Source: Natronococcus sp. A-GB1 (GTDB lineage: Archaea > Halobacteriota > Halobacteria > Halobacteriales > Natrialbaceae). Taken from it: DNA of 64,000 nucleotides. The notes below the pieces were generated by a model. That model searched no databases. It saw only the letters and a list, made by a program, of their open reading frames with translations, and had not been told where the DNA came from. The stretch lies in contig NZ_JARUKW010000006.1 of assembly GCF_029688845.1 (NCBI RefSeq), forward strand, positions 124,001-188,000, written 5' to 3'. Both the position numbers and the translations under genes were made by a program. This document shows positions 15,288 through 23,996 of the stretch, piece after piece (position 1 is the stretch's first letter; each line of letters begins with the position of its first letter).

Positions 15288-17057
15288 ATGAGTGATGCAG
15301 GCGACGCCGACGTTCCGGAGCCCCCTACCCCGGATGAGGGGCGGGGCTCCGTCGACGTCCTCGGGACCGCCCACGTCTCGAAGGCGAGCGTCGACGAGGT
15401 CCACGAGACCGTCGACGAGCGGAAGCCGGACGTCGTTGCCGTCGAACTCGACGAGAACCGGTACCGCCAGATGCAGGGCGGCGCTCCGGACGATATCGAA
15501 GCGAAGGATCTGCTCTCGGGCAACACCGTCTTTCAGTTTCTGGCCTACTGGATGCTCTCGTACGTCCAGTCGCGACTCGGCAGCCGGTTCGACATCGAGC
15601 CCGGCGCGGACATGCGGGCCGCGATCGAGGCCGCCGAGCGAAACGCCAGCGGCGTTGCGCTGGTCGATCGGGACATCCAGATCACGATCCAGCGGTTCTG
15701 GACGCGGCTGTCGTTCGCCGAGAAGCTCAAGATGGTCGGCGGGCTCGCGCTCGGCGTCACCGATCCCCGGACGATCGGGCTCACCTTCGGCGCGGCGCTC
15801 GGCGCCTTTCTCGGACTCGTCTTCGGCGCCTTTCTCGCCCCGGCGTTCGGCCTCGGTGACCTGCTCGCCCTGGGGATCACCGATCCCGCGACCCTGCAGT
15901 ACGTCGGCGCTGGCGGGGTCGGGATCGTCGGCGGACTACTCGTCGGACTGATCTTCCTGCCTTCCCTCGAGTCGGCCGGCCGCTCCGCCGGCGGGCTCGT
16001 CAGCGGGTTCTCGCTGCGCTTGCTCGCCGGGGCCGTCCTCGGGGTCGTCGGCTGTCTCGCGCTGGTCGCGACGGGAACCGGGATCGGCCCGTTCTCCCCG
16101 GGGAGCTTCGAGAACTGGGGCGGGTACGCCGTCCGGGGCGGCGTCGGCGCCCTGGCGGGGCTGGGGATCGGCGTCTCGGTCGGCGCCGCCGTCGGCTTCG
16201 TCCTCGACGGGCTCGCCGAGGACACCGAGGAGCTAGACGAGATCGACATCGAGGAGATGACCGACGGCGACGTCGTCGCCGCGATGATGGAGGAGTTCCG
16301 CCGGTTCAGTCCCCGCGGGGCCGAGGCCCTGATCGACGAGCGCGACGCCTACATCGCCCACAAGCTCCACGGGCTCCGCGAGCAGGGGTACCACGTGGTC
16401 GCCGTCGTCGGCGCGGGCCACAAGGCCGGCATCGAGCGCTACCTCGAGAACCCCCGAGAGCTGCCGCCGATGGAGTCGCTGACCGGTACCGCGTCGGGCC
16501 GGCGGTTCTCGCCGGTGAAGATCGTCGGCTACCTGGTGATGTTCGCCTTCGTCGGCTTCTTCTTCCTGCTGATCATGGCTGGGGTCCAGAACACGTTCCT
16601 GCTCCAGCTGTTCCTGGCGTGGTTCGCGTTCAACGGGATCTTCGCGTTCGCGCTGGCCCGGCTGGCCGGCGCCCGCTGGATCAGCGCCGGCGTCGGCGGG
16701 TCGGTCGCCTGGCTCACGAGTATCAACCCGCTGCTGGCGCCGGGCTGGTTCGCCGGCTACGTCGAGCTCAAGTACCGTCCGGTCAACGTCCGGGACGTCC
16801 AGCAGCTCAACGAGATCATCGGCGACGCCGACCGTCCGATGGGCGAGGCCGTCGAGGAGATGTTCGACGTCCCGCTGTTCCGGCTGATCATGATCGTCGC
16901 GCTGACGAACATCGGGAGCATGATCGCCACGTTCCTGTTCTTCATCGTCGTCATCCCGTGGCTCGCACCCGAGATCGGCGGCGTCGATGCCCTGATGAAC
17001 GAGCTGATTCGGGGCGCCGAGAACAGCCTCGATCTCATCCGCGGGGTGGTGACGTGA
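15288..17057 (+). CDS. TraB/GumN-family protein with C-terminal membrane domain
   Basis: A 589-residue protein of the TraB/PrgY family (relatives inhibit peptide pheromones in Enterococcus; the fold resembles EreA/ChaN peptidase-like proteins). The N-terminal catalytic-like domain has LGTAHVSKASVDEV, VVAVELDENRYRQMQGG, and the late motif VVAVVGAGHKAGIERYL. Hydrophobic Gly-rich segments around residues 155-310 interrupt it, and the C-terminal third (about 405-589) has four to five membrane helices. The GTG of the M50 protease overlaps its stop, so the two are translationally coupled and may act together on membrane peptides. Confidence 0.87.
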   Translation: MSDAGDADVPEPPTPDEGRGSVDVLGTAHVSKASVDEVHETVDERKPDVVAVELDENRYRQMQGGAPDDIEAKDLLSGNTVFQFLAYWMLSYVQSRLGSRFDIEPGADMRAAIEAAERNASGVALVDRDIQITIQRFWTRLSFAEKLKMVGGLALGVTDPRTIGLTFGAALGAFLGLVFGAFLAPAFGLGDLLALGITDPATLQYVGAGGVGIVGGLLVGLIFLPSLESAGRSAGGLVSGFSLRLLAGAVLGVVGCLALVATGTGIGPFSPGSFENWGGYAVRGGVGALAGLGIGVSVGAAVGFVLDGLAEDTEELDEIDIEEMTDGDVVAAMMEEFRRFSPRGAEALIDERDAYIAHKLHGLREQGYHVVAVVGAGHKAGIERYLENPRELPPMESLTGTASGRRFSPVKIVGYLVMFAFVGFFFLLIMAGVQNTFLLQLFLAWFAFNGIFAFALARLAGARWISAGVGGSVAWLTSINPLLAPGWFAGYVELKYRPVNVRDVQQLNEIIGDADRPMGEAVEEMFDVPLFRLIMIVALTNIGSMIATFLFFIVVIPWLAPEIGGVDALMNELIRGAENSLDLIRGVVT

Positions 17058-17689
17058 GCTACTCGAGTCGGACGTCCGAGCTGACGTTCAGCGACAAGGA
17101 ACTGTTCGACCTCGCCGTGGCGTGGGTCGCCCTGAGCGTCGCGTTCGCGCTGTTGCTGGCGCCGATCCACCGCTTCGACATCGAACTCGGCTGGTTCCTC
17201 ACGATGATCGGGTTGAGCTTCGTCACCGTCGGCGTCGCCTTCCTGCTGCACGAGCTCGCCCACAAGGTCGTCGCGATCGAGCACGGCCAGACCGCGGAGT
17301 TTCGCGCCGACTACCAGATGCTATTTTTAGCGATCATGAGCGCCCTGATCGGCTTCCTCTTCGCCGCGCCGGGTGCAGTCTACCACCGCGGCCGGATCAC
17401 GGTCCGGGAGAACGGCCTCATCGCGCTCGCGGGACCGGTGACCAACCACCTGCTCGCGCTGTTGTTCCTCCCACTGATGCTGTTTCCGGGCATCATCGGA
17501 CTGGTTGGCCATCTCGGCGTGTTGATCAACCTCTTCCTGGCCGCGTTCAACATGATCCCGTTCGGGCCGCTGGACGGGAAGTCGGTCCTCGAGTGGCACA
17601 AGCCGATCTTCGGGGCCGTCTTCGGGCTGAGCCTGTTGTTGTTGGCGGGCTTTTACGTCGTCTTCGGCTTTCCGGCGCTGTTCGGATAA
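17054..17689 (+). CDS. Site-2-protease-like membrane metalloprotease (M50)
   Basis: A 211-residue intramembrane protease with the zinc motif HELAH (in VAFLLHELAHKVVAIEHG) and the second motif NMIPFGPLDG, which supplies the third metal ligand Asp. About five to six hydrophobic segments are present and no PDZ or CBS domain, so it belongs to the minimal M50 group. The GTG at 17054 overlaps the TraB stop by four bases (GTGA), implying coupled translation. Confidence 0.88.
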   Translation: MSYSSRTSELTFSDKELFDLAVAWVALSVAFALLLAPIHRFDIELGWFLTMIGLSFVTVGVAFLLHELAHKVVAIEHGQTAEFRADYQMLFLAIMSALIGFLFAAPGAVYHRGRITVRENGLIALAGPVTNHLLALLFLPLMLFPGIIGLVGHLGVLINLFLAAFNMIPFGPLDGKSVLEWHKPIFGAVFGLSLLLLAGFYVVFGFPALFG

Positions 17690-17746
17690 GCCCCTTCCTT
17701 TCCGGGGACCGGTGATCTTTTGCTCGCCCCACGCAGTCGTTGAGCC

Positions 17747-18742
17747 ATGACGGACCACGACGAGGACGGGAGCGAGGGGGACGAACTCACCTACGCCGAC
17801 ACCGGCGTCGACATCGAGGCCAGCGAGGACGCGACGGCGGCCTTGCTCGAGGCCTTTGGCAGCGACCTGACGACCGAGTACGCCGGTCTGCTGGACATCG
17901 GCGATCGGTACCTCGCGCTGGCGACCGACGGCGTCGGCACCAAGCTGCTCGTCGCCGAAGCGATCGAGGACTTCTCGACGATCGGAATCGACTGCATCGC
18001 GATGAACGTCAACGACCTGGTCGCGGCGGGAGTTGAGCCCGTCGCCTTCGTCGACTACCTCGCGATCGACGAGCCCGACGACGAGCTCACGAACGAGATC
18101 GGCGAGGGGCTCGCGGTGGGCCTCGAGCAGGCTGACCTCACGCTGCTCGGCGGCGAGACGGCCGTGATGCCCGAGGTCGTCACGGGCTTTGACCTCGCAG
18201 GGACCTGCGCCGGCCTCGCCGGAAAGGACGAGATCTTCGACGGCGAAGCGCAGGTCGGCGACGCGCTCGTCGGCTTCCCCTCGAACGGGATTCACTCGAA
18301 CGGGCTGACGCTGGCTCGAGAGGCCGTCACCCGCGACCACGAGTACGCGGAGCCGTTCCCGCTAAACCCCGAGGTATCGATCGGCAAGGAGCTGCTGCGG
18401 CCGACCCGGATCTACACCGACCTGCTCGAGCCGATGCATGACCACGACGTCCGCGCGGCGGCCCACGTCACCGGCGGCGGCTGGACCAACCTCTCGCGGA
18501 TGGGCGAGCGCCGGTACGTGATCGACGATCCGCTGCCGGCCCAGCCGATCTTCGAGTTCGTCCAGGAGGAAGGAGCGGTCTCCGACGAGGAGATGCACCG
18601 CACGTTCAACATGGGGACCGGGTTCGTCGTCGCGCTCCACGAAGAGCGAGCCGAGTCGCTGATCGCTGAAACCGACGGGAAGCTCATCGGACGCGTTGAG
18701 GAGGGCGACGCCGTCGAGATCCGCGGCCTCTCGCTGTCCTGA
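17747..18742 (+). CDS. purM: Phosphoribosylformylglycinamidine cyclo-ligase
   Basis: Closes the imidazole ring in purine synthesis (FGAM plus ATP to AIR). The 331-residue AIR synthetase has YADTGVDIEASEDA at the N-terminus, YLALATDGVGTKLLVAEAI, DCIAMNVNDLVAAGVEPVAF, LLGGETAVMPEVV and VGFPSNGIHSNGLTLAREAV, all family signatures. The acidic leader MTDHDEDGSEGDEL is a halophilic addition. It stands alone, with no other pur genes in the window. Confidence 0.96.
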   Translation: MTDHDEDGSEGDELTYADTGVDIEASEDATAALLEAFGSDLTTEYAGLLDIGDRYLALATDGVGTKLLVAEAIEDFSTIGIDCIAMNVNDLVAAGVEPVAFVDYLAIDEPDDELTNEIGEGLAVGLEQADLTLLGGETAVMPEVVTGFDLAGTCAGLAGKDEIFDGEAQVGDALVGFPSNGIHSNGLTLAREAVTRDHEYAEPFPLNPEVSIGKELLRPTRIYTDLLEPMHDHDVRAAAHVTGGGWTNLSRMGERRYVIDDPLPAQPIFEFVQEEGAVSDEEMHRTFNMGTGFVVALHEERAESLIAETDGKLIGRVEEGDAVEIRGLSLS

Positions 18743-18815
18743 ACGCAACCGCTCTCGAGGGGGCAGTTCGAGGCTCGAGGCCTCGGGCCGACCGTGATAC
18801 GATCGCGTCGACCGT

Positions 18816-19238
18816 TCAGACCGCCTGTACTGGAATCTCGGTCTGGCGAACGACCCGTTCGGTGACGCTGCCAAGCGGCGTTCGACGATCGTTGGTCGCC
18901 CCTCGTCGTCCCATCACGATCAGGTCGGCGTCGTCCCGCTCCGCGTAGCCGATGATCTCCTCCCAGGGGAGTCCGCGGCAACACTCACACTCCGCTTCGA
19001 GACCGACCTCGCGGGCGCGGTCGGCGATTCCCTCGAGCATCTCGACGGCCTCGTCCTCGATTTTCTCGTGTTCGGCCTCGACGCTGCCGAGCGCCGGCGG
19101 TCGTCCGTGACGCCGTTCGTCGACGACGTAGAGACACACTACCGACGCGTCGTACTGCTCGGCGAGGTTCAGCCCGTGATCGACGCCACGGGACGCCTGT
19201 TCGCTACCATCTGTCGGGACGAGGATCGTATCGTACAT
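18816..19238 (-). CDS. Universal stress protein (UspA family)
   Basis: A 140-residue Usp domain beginning MYDTILVPTDGSEQASRGVD. The nucleotide motif G2xG9xG(S/T) is present as GRRGATNDRRTPLGSVTERV, so ATP binding is expected. It differs from the other two Usp proteins of the window by a CECCRG segment in the middle. Haloarchaea have many Usp paralogues and its stimulus cannot be inferred. Confidence 0.88.
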   Translation of the reverse strand: MYDTILVPTDGSEQASRGVDHGLNLAEQYDASVVCLYVVDERRHGRPPALGSVEAEHEKIEDEAVEMLEGIADRAREVGLEAECECCRGLPWEEIIGYAERDDADLIVMGRRGATNDRRTPLGSVTERVVRQTEIPVQAV

Positions 19239-19356
19239 CTTCGTTCACCCATGTGTTACTTCGACGTCCTGTCTGGTAAAGACTGACAACGGTTCTCAGC
19301 GAGAGGGAATCCCCTCACCGGTCGGCTTCGCTCACACCCTGCTGTGACTCGATCGC

Positions 19357-19851
19357 CTACCCGGTCGCCGCTCGGATCGCGTCGTACTCCTCGTCGCTGT
19401 AGGCGATGAGCCAGACCTCCTCGAGCGAGTCGGGGTCGTAGCCGCCGATCTCCCCGCCGATAACCCCGGCGCCGTCCTCGAGGTCGAAGCCGGCGACGCC
19501 GCAGCCGAGCGCCGGCAGCACGAGCGACCGACAGCCCAGCTCGTCGGCCGTCTCGAGGGCGTTGCGGGTCGCCTCGCGGATGCTCTCTTCGCTCGCCCGT
19601 CCCTCGCCGTAGTGGGGCATCGCCGCGGCGTGAACGACGTAGTCGGCGTCGAGATCGTAGGCGTCGGTCGCGACGGCCTCTCCGAGGTCGATCGGCCCTT
19701 TCTCGGTGGCCGCCTCGTTGAGTTCCTCGCCGGCCCCGCGCCGGAGCGCGCCGGCGACGCCCGACCCCATCTCGAGGCTCGTGCCGGCGGCGTTGACGAG
19801 CGCGTCGGCGGACTGTTCGGCGATGTCACCCTGAACGACGTCGAACTCCAT
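19357..19851 (-). CDS. Macro-domain (ADP-ribose-binding) protein
   Basis: A 164-residue single macro domain. The N-terminus MEFDVVQGDIAEQSADALVN is the standard first strand with its Asp; AGTSLEMGSGVAGALRRGAG is loop 1, and LGCRSLVLPALGCGVAGFDL is the distal glycine loop. Such proteins bind ADP-ribose or hydrolyse O-acetyl-ADP-ribose or ADP-ribosylated targets. No ADP-ribosyltransferase gene is adjacent. It starts 130 bases from the divergent small gene with the palindromic operator. Confidence 0.9.
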   Translation of the reverse strand: MEFDVVQGDIAEQSADALVNAAGTSLEMGSGVAGALRRGAGEELNEAATEKGPIDLGEAVATDAYDLDADYVVHAAAMPHYGEGRASEESIREATRNALETADELGCRSLVLPALGCGVAGFDLEDGAGVIGGEIGGYDPDSLEEVWLIAYSDEEYDAIRAATG

Positions 19852-19932
19852 ACGCGCGCTTACGACGGTATCGGGCTTGAAAGTACGCCCGACCGGGAGA
19901 ACGCTCCTCGAGGTGTCATCGTCCCCACGGTC

Positions 19933-19971
19933 TTAGGTCGACCAAAACCTTTTATATTTAGGTCTACCTAA
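19933..19971 (+). promoter_or_regulatory. Paired TTAGGT-N2-ACCTAA palindromes flanking a TATA box
   Basis: Site 1 (19933-19946) reads TTAGGTCGACCAAA, one mismatch from a 6+6 palindrome. Site 2 (19958-19971) reads TTAGGTCTACCTAA, a perfect one. They are centred 25 bases apart on either side of the TATA element TTTTATATTT (19950-19959), which lies at the right distance for a leaderless start at 19981. The half-site resembles those of DtxR/IdeR/SirR-type metal regulators. Occupancy would block TBP/TFB, so metal-dependent repression is the natural reading. Confidence 0.65.
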
Positions 19972-19980
19972 TCCCTCGTA

Positions 19981-20148
19981 ATGGACGTACCCGCCCGCAG
20001 GGAGGAGACGGATACCGAGGAACCGACCGAAGAGCCGCCCGCAGTCGTTTCCAGTCACGAACCCCGCCCAGGCAAGCTCGTAATCACCGAACGCGACAAC
20101 AAAGAGGGCTGGATCGCGACCGACTGCGCCGTCGACCTCGAACCGTAA
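19981..20148 (+). CDS. 55-residue haloarchaeal protein, possibly metal-regulated
   Basis: MDVPARREETDTEEPTEEPP leads into a short conserved-looking core, PGKLVITERDNKEGWIATD, ending CAVDLEP. It has no membrane segment or Cys pair. The ATG directly follows the double TTAGGT palindrome promoter, so the message should be leaderless and probably controlled by a DtxR-like regulator. The iron-storing dpsA gene lies 110 bases downstream on the other strand. It resembles small haloarchaeal proteins of unknown function. Confidence 0.7.
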   Translation: MDVPARREETDTEEPTEEPPAVVSSHEPRPGKLVITERDNKEGWIATDCAVDLEP

Positions 20149-20258
20149 CGGCTCCGACTCTCTCGTCGACCGAGCTGTCGAGAGCGGGCTCTCTCCTTCT
20201 GACGGGCGCAAAAAGCAAAAGTGAACGCGAGTACCGTCGCCGTTCCGTCGTTCGGCCG

Positions 20259-20804
20259 TTACTTCGTCGCCTCTTCGAGCACGAGGGTGTCGTCCTCGAG
20301 GTAGTGCTCGAAGTGGTGACCGTCGTCCTCCAGGGTCACGAGAATCTCGCGGAGGATCTCGGCGGTCGCGTAGTCGCCGAGGTTCTCGGCGAGTTCGATG
20401 CTGTCGCGCATCGACTCGATGATGTCGCCGTACATCTCGAGGTCGTTCTGGAACATCGTGCGGACGTCGTAGACGTCCTCGCCTTCGAACTCGACGGTCG
20501 CACGGGCTTCCTGGTTCGACGGCCCGGAGACGGGAACGCCGCCCAGCGCCTGGGCGCGCTCGGCGATGACGTCGGCACCTTCCTCGACGTGTTCGTACGC
20601 CTCCTCGAGGAACTCGTGGAGCGGGAGGAACTCCGCACCCTCGACGACCCAGTGGTGTTTTTTGAGCTGGTGGTACAGTACGTACGCGTTCGCCAGCTCC
20701 GTGTTCAGCGCCTCGACGACCTGCTCGGCCTTCTCCTGGTCGAGCCGAAGCTCGTTCTCCTCGACGACATCTGCCTGCTGACGGACGGTCTTCTGGGTGC
20801 TCAT
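20259..20804 (-). CDS. dpsA: Dps-like ferritin DpsA
   Basis: Dodecameric ferritin that oxidises and stores iron and protects DNA during oxidative stress. The 181-residue protein shows the Dps ferroxidase motif LYHQLKKHHWVVEGAEFLPLH continuing into FLEEAYEHVEEGADVIAERA, plus the C-terminal helix with EDDGHHFEHYLEDD. The start MSTQKTVRQQADVVEENELR matches halobacterial DpsA; longer in-frame starts lie in AT-rich promoter sequence. A TATA-like TTTAAGA (20831-20837) sits about 30 bases upstream. Confidence 0.93.
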   Translation of the reverse strand: MSTQKTVRQQADVVEENELRLDQEKAEQVVEALNTELANAYVLYHQLKKHHWVVEGAEFLPLHEFLEEAYEHVEEGADVIAERAQALGGVPVSGPSNQEARATVEFEGEDVYDVRTMFQNDLEMYGDIIESMRDSIELAENLGDYATAEILREILVTLEDDGHHFEHYLEDDTLVLEEATK

Positions 20805-20830
20805 CGTACTACAGGATACAGTCGCCTCGC

Positions 20831-20861
20831 TCTTAAAGCTTACCCATGCAAAAATATTTTT
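20831..20861 (-). promoter_or_regulatory. dpsA promoter with AAAAATATTTTT palindrome
   Basis: The minus-strand TATA-like TTTAAGA at 20831-20837 is 30 bases from the dpsA ATG. Thirteen bases further upstream a 12-bp A/T palindrome (20850-20861) stands out in GC-rich surroundings. It may be the BRE-proximal part of the promoter or a regulator site; no TTAGGT motif is seen here. Confidence 0.45.
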
Positions 20862-21016
20862 TGTGATTGTGGAAAGATAACTTCCCAGTTTCCCCTCCAT
20901 ACGGAGGGTCCGGGCGGCTCGGATCGGGCCGGTGGGGATGCTCGAGGCCCCTACGCACACCGCAGGCAGTCAGTGCAAGCGGGTGATCTTTCACCCCTCG
21001 AGCGGATTCGTACCGT

Positions 21017-22135
21017 ATGTCCGGCGATACCCAGGGTGCTGTCCCGTTTGCGAAATCGGTCGTAACGGGGATTCAGGAGAAAAACGTTCCGTTCATGGCC
21101 GCGAGCATCGCGTACCACGCGTTCATCTCGTTGATTCCGTTGCTCGTCTTGCTGTTCTTTCTCGTCTCGCTGCTCGGGGACGAACAGCTCGCGGCCGACG
21201 TCGCCGCGACGACCGAGGACGTCCTCCCCGAGAGCGGCCAGATCATGCTCGAGGACGCCCTCACGGAGTCGCCGGCGACGGCCGGCGCGTCGATCATCGG
21301 GCTCGTCACGCTCGTCTGGGGATCGCTGAAGATCTTCCGTGGGATCGACACCGCGTTCTCCGAGATCTACGGAACGACCGCGGAGAGCTCCCTGCTCGGT
21401 GAGGTTCGTGACGGGATCATCGTCCTCGGTGCGATCACCCTGGCGCTGGTGGCCGCGTCGGCGGCGACGATCGCCTTCGCGATCCTGCCGGACGTGCCGT
21501 TTCTCGGGCTGATAAACCCGCTCCTGTTGATCGTGGGGCTCTCGATCGCGTTCATGCCGATGTACTACTTTTTCCCCAAAATGGAGGTCACTGTCCGCGA
21601 GATCCTTCCCGGGGTCGTCGTCGCCGCGGTCGGCTGGGCCGCGCTCCAGTCGCTGTTCCAGGTGTACGTCTCGCTGGCGGCCGACTCCGAGTCGGCGGGT
21701 GCGATCGGTGCCATCCTCCTGTTGCTCACCTGGCTGTACTTCGGGGGCATGATCCTGCTCGTGGGCGCCGTCGTCAACGCGACCCGATCGGACGAGGTCG
21801 CACTCGCCGAAGACGACGACGAGCTCACCGTCCAGAAGCGGAAGTTCGACCGGAGTCGGCGCACCAACGAGCGCCTCCGTTCGGAACTCGAGGAGCTCCG
21901 CCGCGAACGAACCAAGCTTCGCCAGGACCTCGAGGCCCACCGGAGCCGACGGTACGACCTCGAGGATCGGGTCGACGTCCTCGAGGACCGGACTCGAACC
22001 CTCGAGGACGAGAACGAACGGCTCCGGGCGGAACTCGAGGTGCGCGAGGAGCCCGAGTGGAAGCAGGCGGTTCGGGCGGCGGCGTCCCAAGTCGAGACGA
22101 TCAACGTCGGCACGGTTCGCGACCGACGACGGTAG
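21017..22135 (+). CDS. YihY/BrkB family membrane protein with coiled-coil tail
   Basis: A 372-residue protein. Residues about 1-262 form the YihY/BrkB membrane domain with five to six helices and family features KNVPFMAASIAYHAFISLIP, LVWGSLKIFRGIDTAF and LLTWLYFGGMILLVGAVVNA. Once called ribonuclease BN, the family is now regarded as a membrane protein of uncertain role. Residues about 275-350 are a highly charged heptad-like coiled coil (RSELEELRRERTKLRQDL), probably cytoplasmic. It is monocistronic. Confidence 0.87.
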   Translation: MSGDTQGAVPFAKSVVTGIQEKNVPFMAASIAYHAFISLIPLLVLLFFLVSLLGDEQLAADVAATTEDVLPESGQIMLEDALTESPATAGASIIGLVTLVWGSLKIFRGIDTAFSEIYGTTAESSLLGEVRDGIIVLGAITLALVAASAATIAFAILPDVPFLGLINPLLLIVGLSIAFMPMYYFFPKMEVTVREILPGVVVAAVGWAALQSLFQVYVSLAADSESAGAIGAILLLLTWLYFGGMILLVGAVVNATRSDEVALAEDDDELTVQKRKFDRSRRTNERLRSELEELRRERTKLRQDLEAHRSRRYDLEDRVDVLEDRTRTLEDENERLRAELEVREEPEWKQAVRAAASQVETINVGTVRDRRR

Positions 22136-22168
22136 CACGCGAAAGTCGTGAGAGCTTAGTGGGAGCCC

Positions 22169-22594
22169 GTGGCAGTGACGGTCGTGTCTCACCCCGTCCG
22201 GGCGACCCGACGCCGGATCCAGCGCGAGTGGGGAGCCGTCGTCGAGGGCGTCGACGACTGTGCGGATCTGGTCGCCGAGCCCTGGGATACCTCCCGGACG
22301 ACGAACGCCGATCGGGTCGTCGTCCCACTGCGAGCGGCCCTCGAGTCGGCCGGCCTGCTCGAGCAGCTGTCGGCCCTGCTGGTCGACGCCGTCGACGCGA
22401 CCGGCTGCGAGCTCGGCGCGAGCCCGGTTCCCGCCCCGCCGTACGTCACTGTCACCAGTCGGGGACCGATCCTCCGGGCGACGATCGATCCCGGACGCCT
22501 CGTGATCCGGTTCGACGCGTTCGAGGTCGTCCGCGACCCGGGTCCCGCCTACCGACGGCTCGACGGCGTCCGCCTCGATGTCTCGCTCGAGTAG
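22169..22594 (+). CDS. Conserved hypothetical protein
   Basis: A 141-residue soluble protein starting at GTG (AVTVVSHPVRATRRRIQREW). It has a Val/Arg-rich beta-like C-terminus (VVRDPGPAYRRLDGVRLDV) and a central PVPAPPYVTVTSRGPILRAT segment. No family motif, membrane helix or metal site is recognised. It lies between the YihY gene and the YbaK-type deacylase on the same strand, with gaps of about 35-50 bases. Codon use is typical of the chromosome. Confidence 0.65.
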   Translation: MAVTVVSHPVRATRRRIQREWGAVVEGVDDCADLVAEPWDTSRTTNADRVVVPLRAALESAGLLEQLSALLVDAVDATGCELGASPVPAPPYVTVTSRGPILRATIDPGRLVIRFDAFEVVRDPGPAYRRLDGVRLDVSLE

Positions 22595-22643
22595 CGGGTC
22601 CCCGTCCGACGACTTTTTGTCGCGCGTCTCGGTGGTGTAGCGC

Positions 22644-23120
22644 ATGCATCCGCGCGCAGCGACGTTCGCCGAACGGGCCCACGAGGATTACGGGTTCGAG
22701 CCCGATGTCGAGGAGTTTCCGGAAGGGACGAAGACTGCGGAGGACGCGGCCGACGCCGTCGGTTGCGACGTCGCCCAGATCGCCAGCTCGCTGGCCTTCG
22801 ACGTCGGCGGCTCGCTGGTCGTCTGCGTCACCAGCGGCGCAAACCGCGTCGACGAGTCGGCTCTTGGCGCCGTTTCCGACGCGTCAGCCGGGGACGTCGA
22901 GATGGCCGACCCCGGTCGGATCAGGGAGACCCTCGGCTGGTCGATCGGCGGCGTTCCGCCCTTTTGTCACGACCGGGAGGTTCCCGTCGTGATCGACGAA
23001 ACGCTGCTCGAGTTCGACACCGTCTGGGCGGCAGCGGGGACGCCGACAGCGGTCTTCCCGATCGATCCCGACCGACTGTGCCGGTACGCCGACGCCGAGC
23101 CGGCTGCCGTCGCCGACTGA
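22644..23120 (+). CDS. YbaK/EbsC-type aminoacyl-tRNA deacylase
   Basis: A 158-residue protein of the YbaK/ProX superfamily, which hydrolyses mischarged tRNA (Cys-tRNAPro, Ala-tRNAPro and others). Features are TAEDAADAVGCDVAQIASSL, a conserved core Asn (SGANRVDESAL), and GWSIGGVPPFCHDREVPVVI, the family GGVPPFGH-like loop, with Cys in place of Gly. The C-terminal segment VWAAAGTPTAVFPIDPDRL is also typical. It is free-standing, not fused to a tRNA synthetase. Confidence 0.88.
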   Translation: MHPRAATFAERAHEDYGFEPDVEEFPEGTKTAEDAADAVGCDVAQIASSLAFDVGGSLVVCVTSGANRVDESALGAVSDASAGDVEMADPGRIRETLGWSIGGVPPFCHDREVPVVIDETLLEFDTVWAAAGTPTAVFPIDPDRLCRYADAEPAAVAD

Positions 23121-23335
23121 GACGGTCTCCCGTTCGCCATCTCCGAAGCGATCCCGAGCCGCCTGCAGCCACTCCGGGCGCTCGTCATTTCAGCGGAGCG
23201 TACGAACCGTCCGGAGCCGCCGTCGCCGTACCCGAAAGCACTTGAGTTGGTGGTAATTCAGACATCTAGTAATGAATCCGGATTCGTCGCCAGCTGATCG
23301 GCCCCTCGATCACCCCCGCCGAGACGCCACGAGCG

Positions 23336-23818
23336 ATGGCGACTGAACGGACCCGGCGAGCGGTGCTCGCGGCGTCCGGCTCTCTCGCGACGCTCGGACT
23401 CGCCGGCTGTTTCGGCGACGACGACGGGGACGACGAGGAGTACGTCGCCGTCGAGGCGCTTACCCTCACGGATCCCGAGACGGGAGAGTCGCTCACCGCG
23501 ATTGACGGGGACGGATGGGAGGTCGAACCGCTTCTCGTCCCGCTCGAGGGACGGCTTCCGGTCGGCGCTCGAGTCGAGGACACGAACGGGGAGTTGCCAC
23601 TCGGCGAGGACGGGAGCTACCACGTCGGTGCCGTTGCCGTCGAGGAGGGTGACGAAACTGTCGCGATCGAACCCGACGGCGACCGCGTCGGTCTGGTCGG
23701 TCGATCGGCGGGAAAGACCGAGATCACCGTCGAGCTCTGGGACGGCGATCGGTTCGGGTGGGACTCCCCGCCGCTCGAGGTCGAGGTCGTCGACGACTTC
23801 GAGGGGCCGGTTGCGTAG
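23336..23818 (+). CDS. Tat lipoprotein with the shared zinc-locus domain (His-poor version)
   Basis: A 160-residue secreted lipoprotein. The signal has a twin-Arg motif (RTRRAVLAASG) and lipobox LAGC with Cys25, so it is lipid-anchored outside the membrane. Residues about 36-155 form one beta-rich domain with landmarks DPETGESLTAIDGDGW, LLVPLEG, LGEDGSY, AIEPDGDRVGLVG and WDSPPLEVEVVDDF. The same landmarks occur in the next gene and inside the SBP at 24886-26265. The His of the other copies (HDDHW) is replaced by GDGW, so metal binding is probably lost or altered. It may bind another ligand or form a complex with the His-rich copy. Confidence 0.82.
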   Translation: MATERTRRAVLAASGSLATLGLAGCFGDDDGDDEEYVAVEALTLTDPETGESLTAIDGDGWEVEPLLVPLEGRLPVGARVEDTNGELPLGEDGSYHVGAVAVEEGDETVAIEPDGDRVGLVGRSAGKTEITVELWDGDRFGWDSPPLEVEVVDDFEGPVA

Positions 23819-23996
23819 CGGTTCGGCTCGTCGGCGCTGTCTCCCCCCGAGCCCGACTATGGGTGCCTTGTCGCACTCTACGGATCTTTGTGTCTTCTGT
23901 TACGCGCTACCACTATCGTTCGATCGCCGCCCCATCGATTAATAATATCGCCAGGTTCATTATCAACCCCTCTCACTCTACGAGTGGTATCTAACA

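Noticed and set aside
20951-22645. A 564-residue frame on the minus strand
   Set aside because: It lies antisense to the YihY gene and its neighbours, has Arg/Asp-rich sequence without hydrophobic core, and matches no family. Long antisense frames are expected at this GC content.
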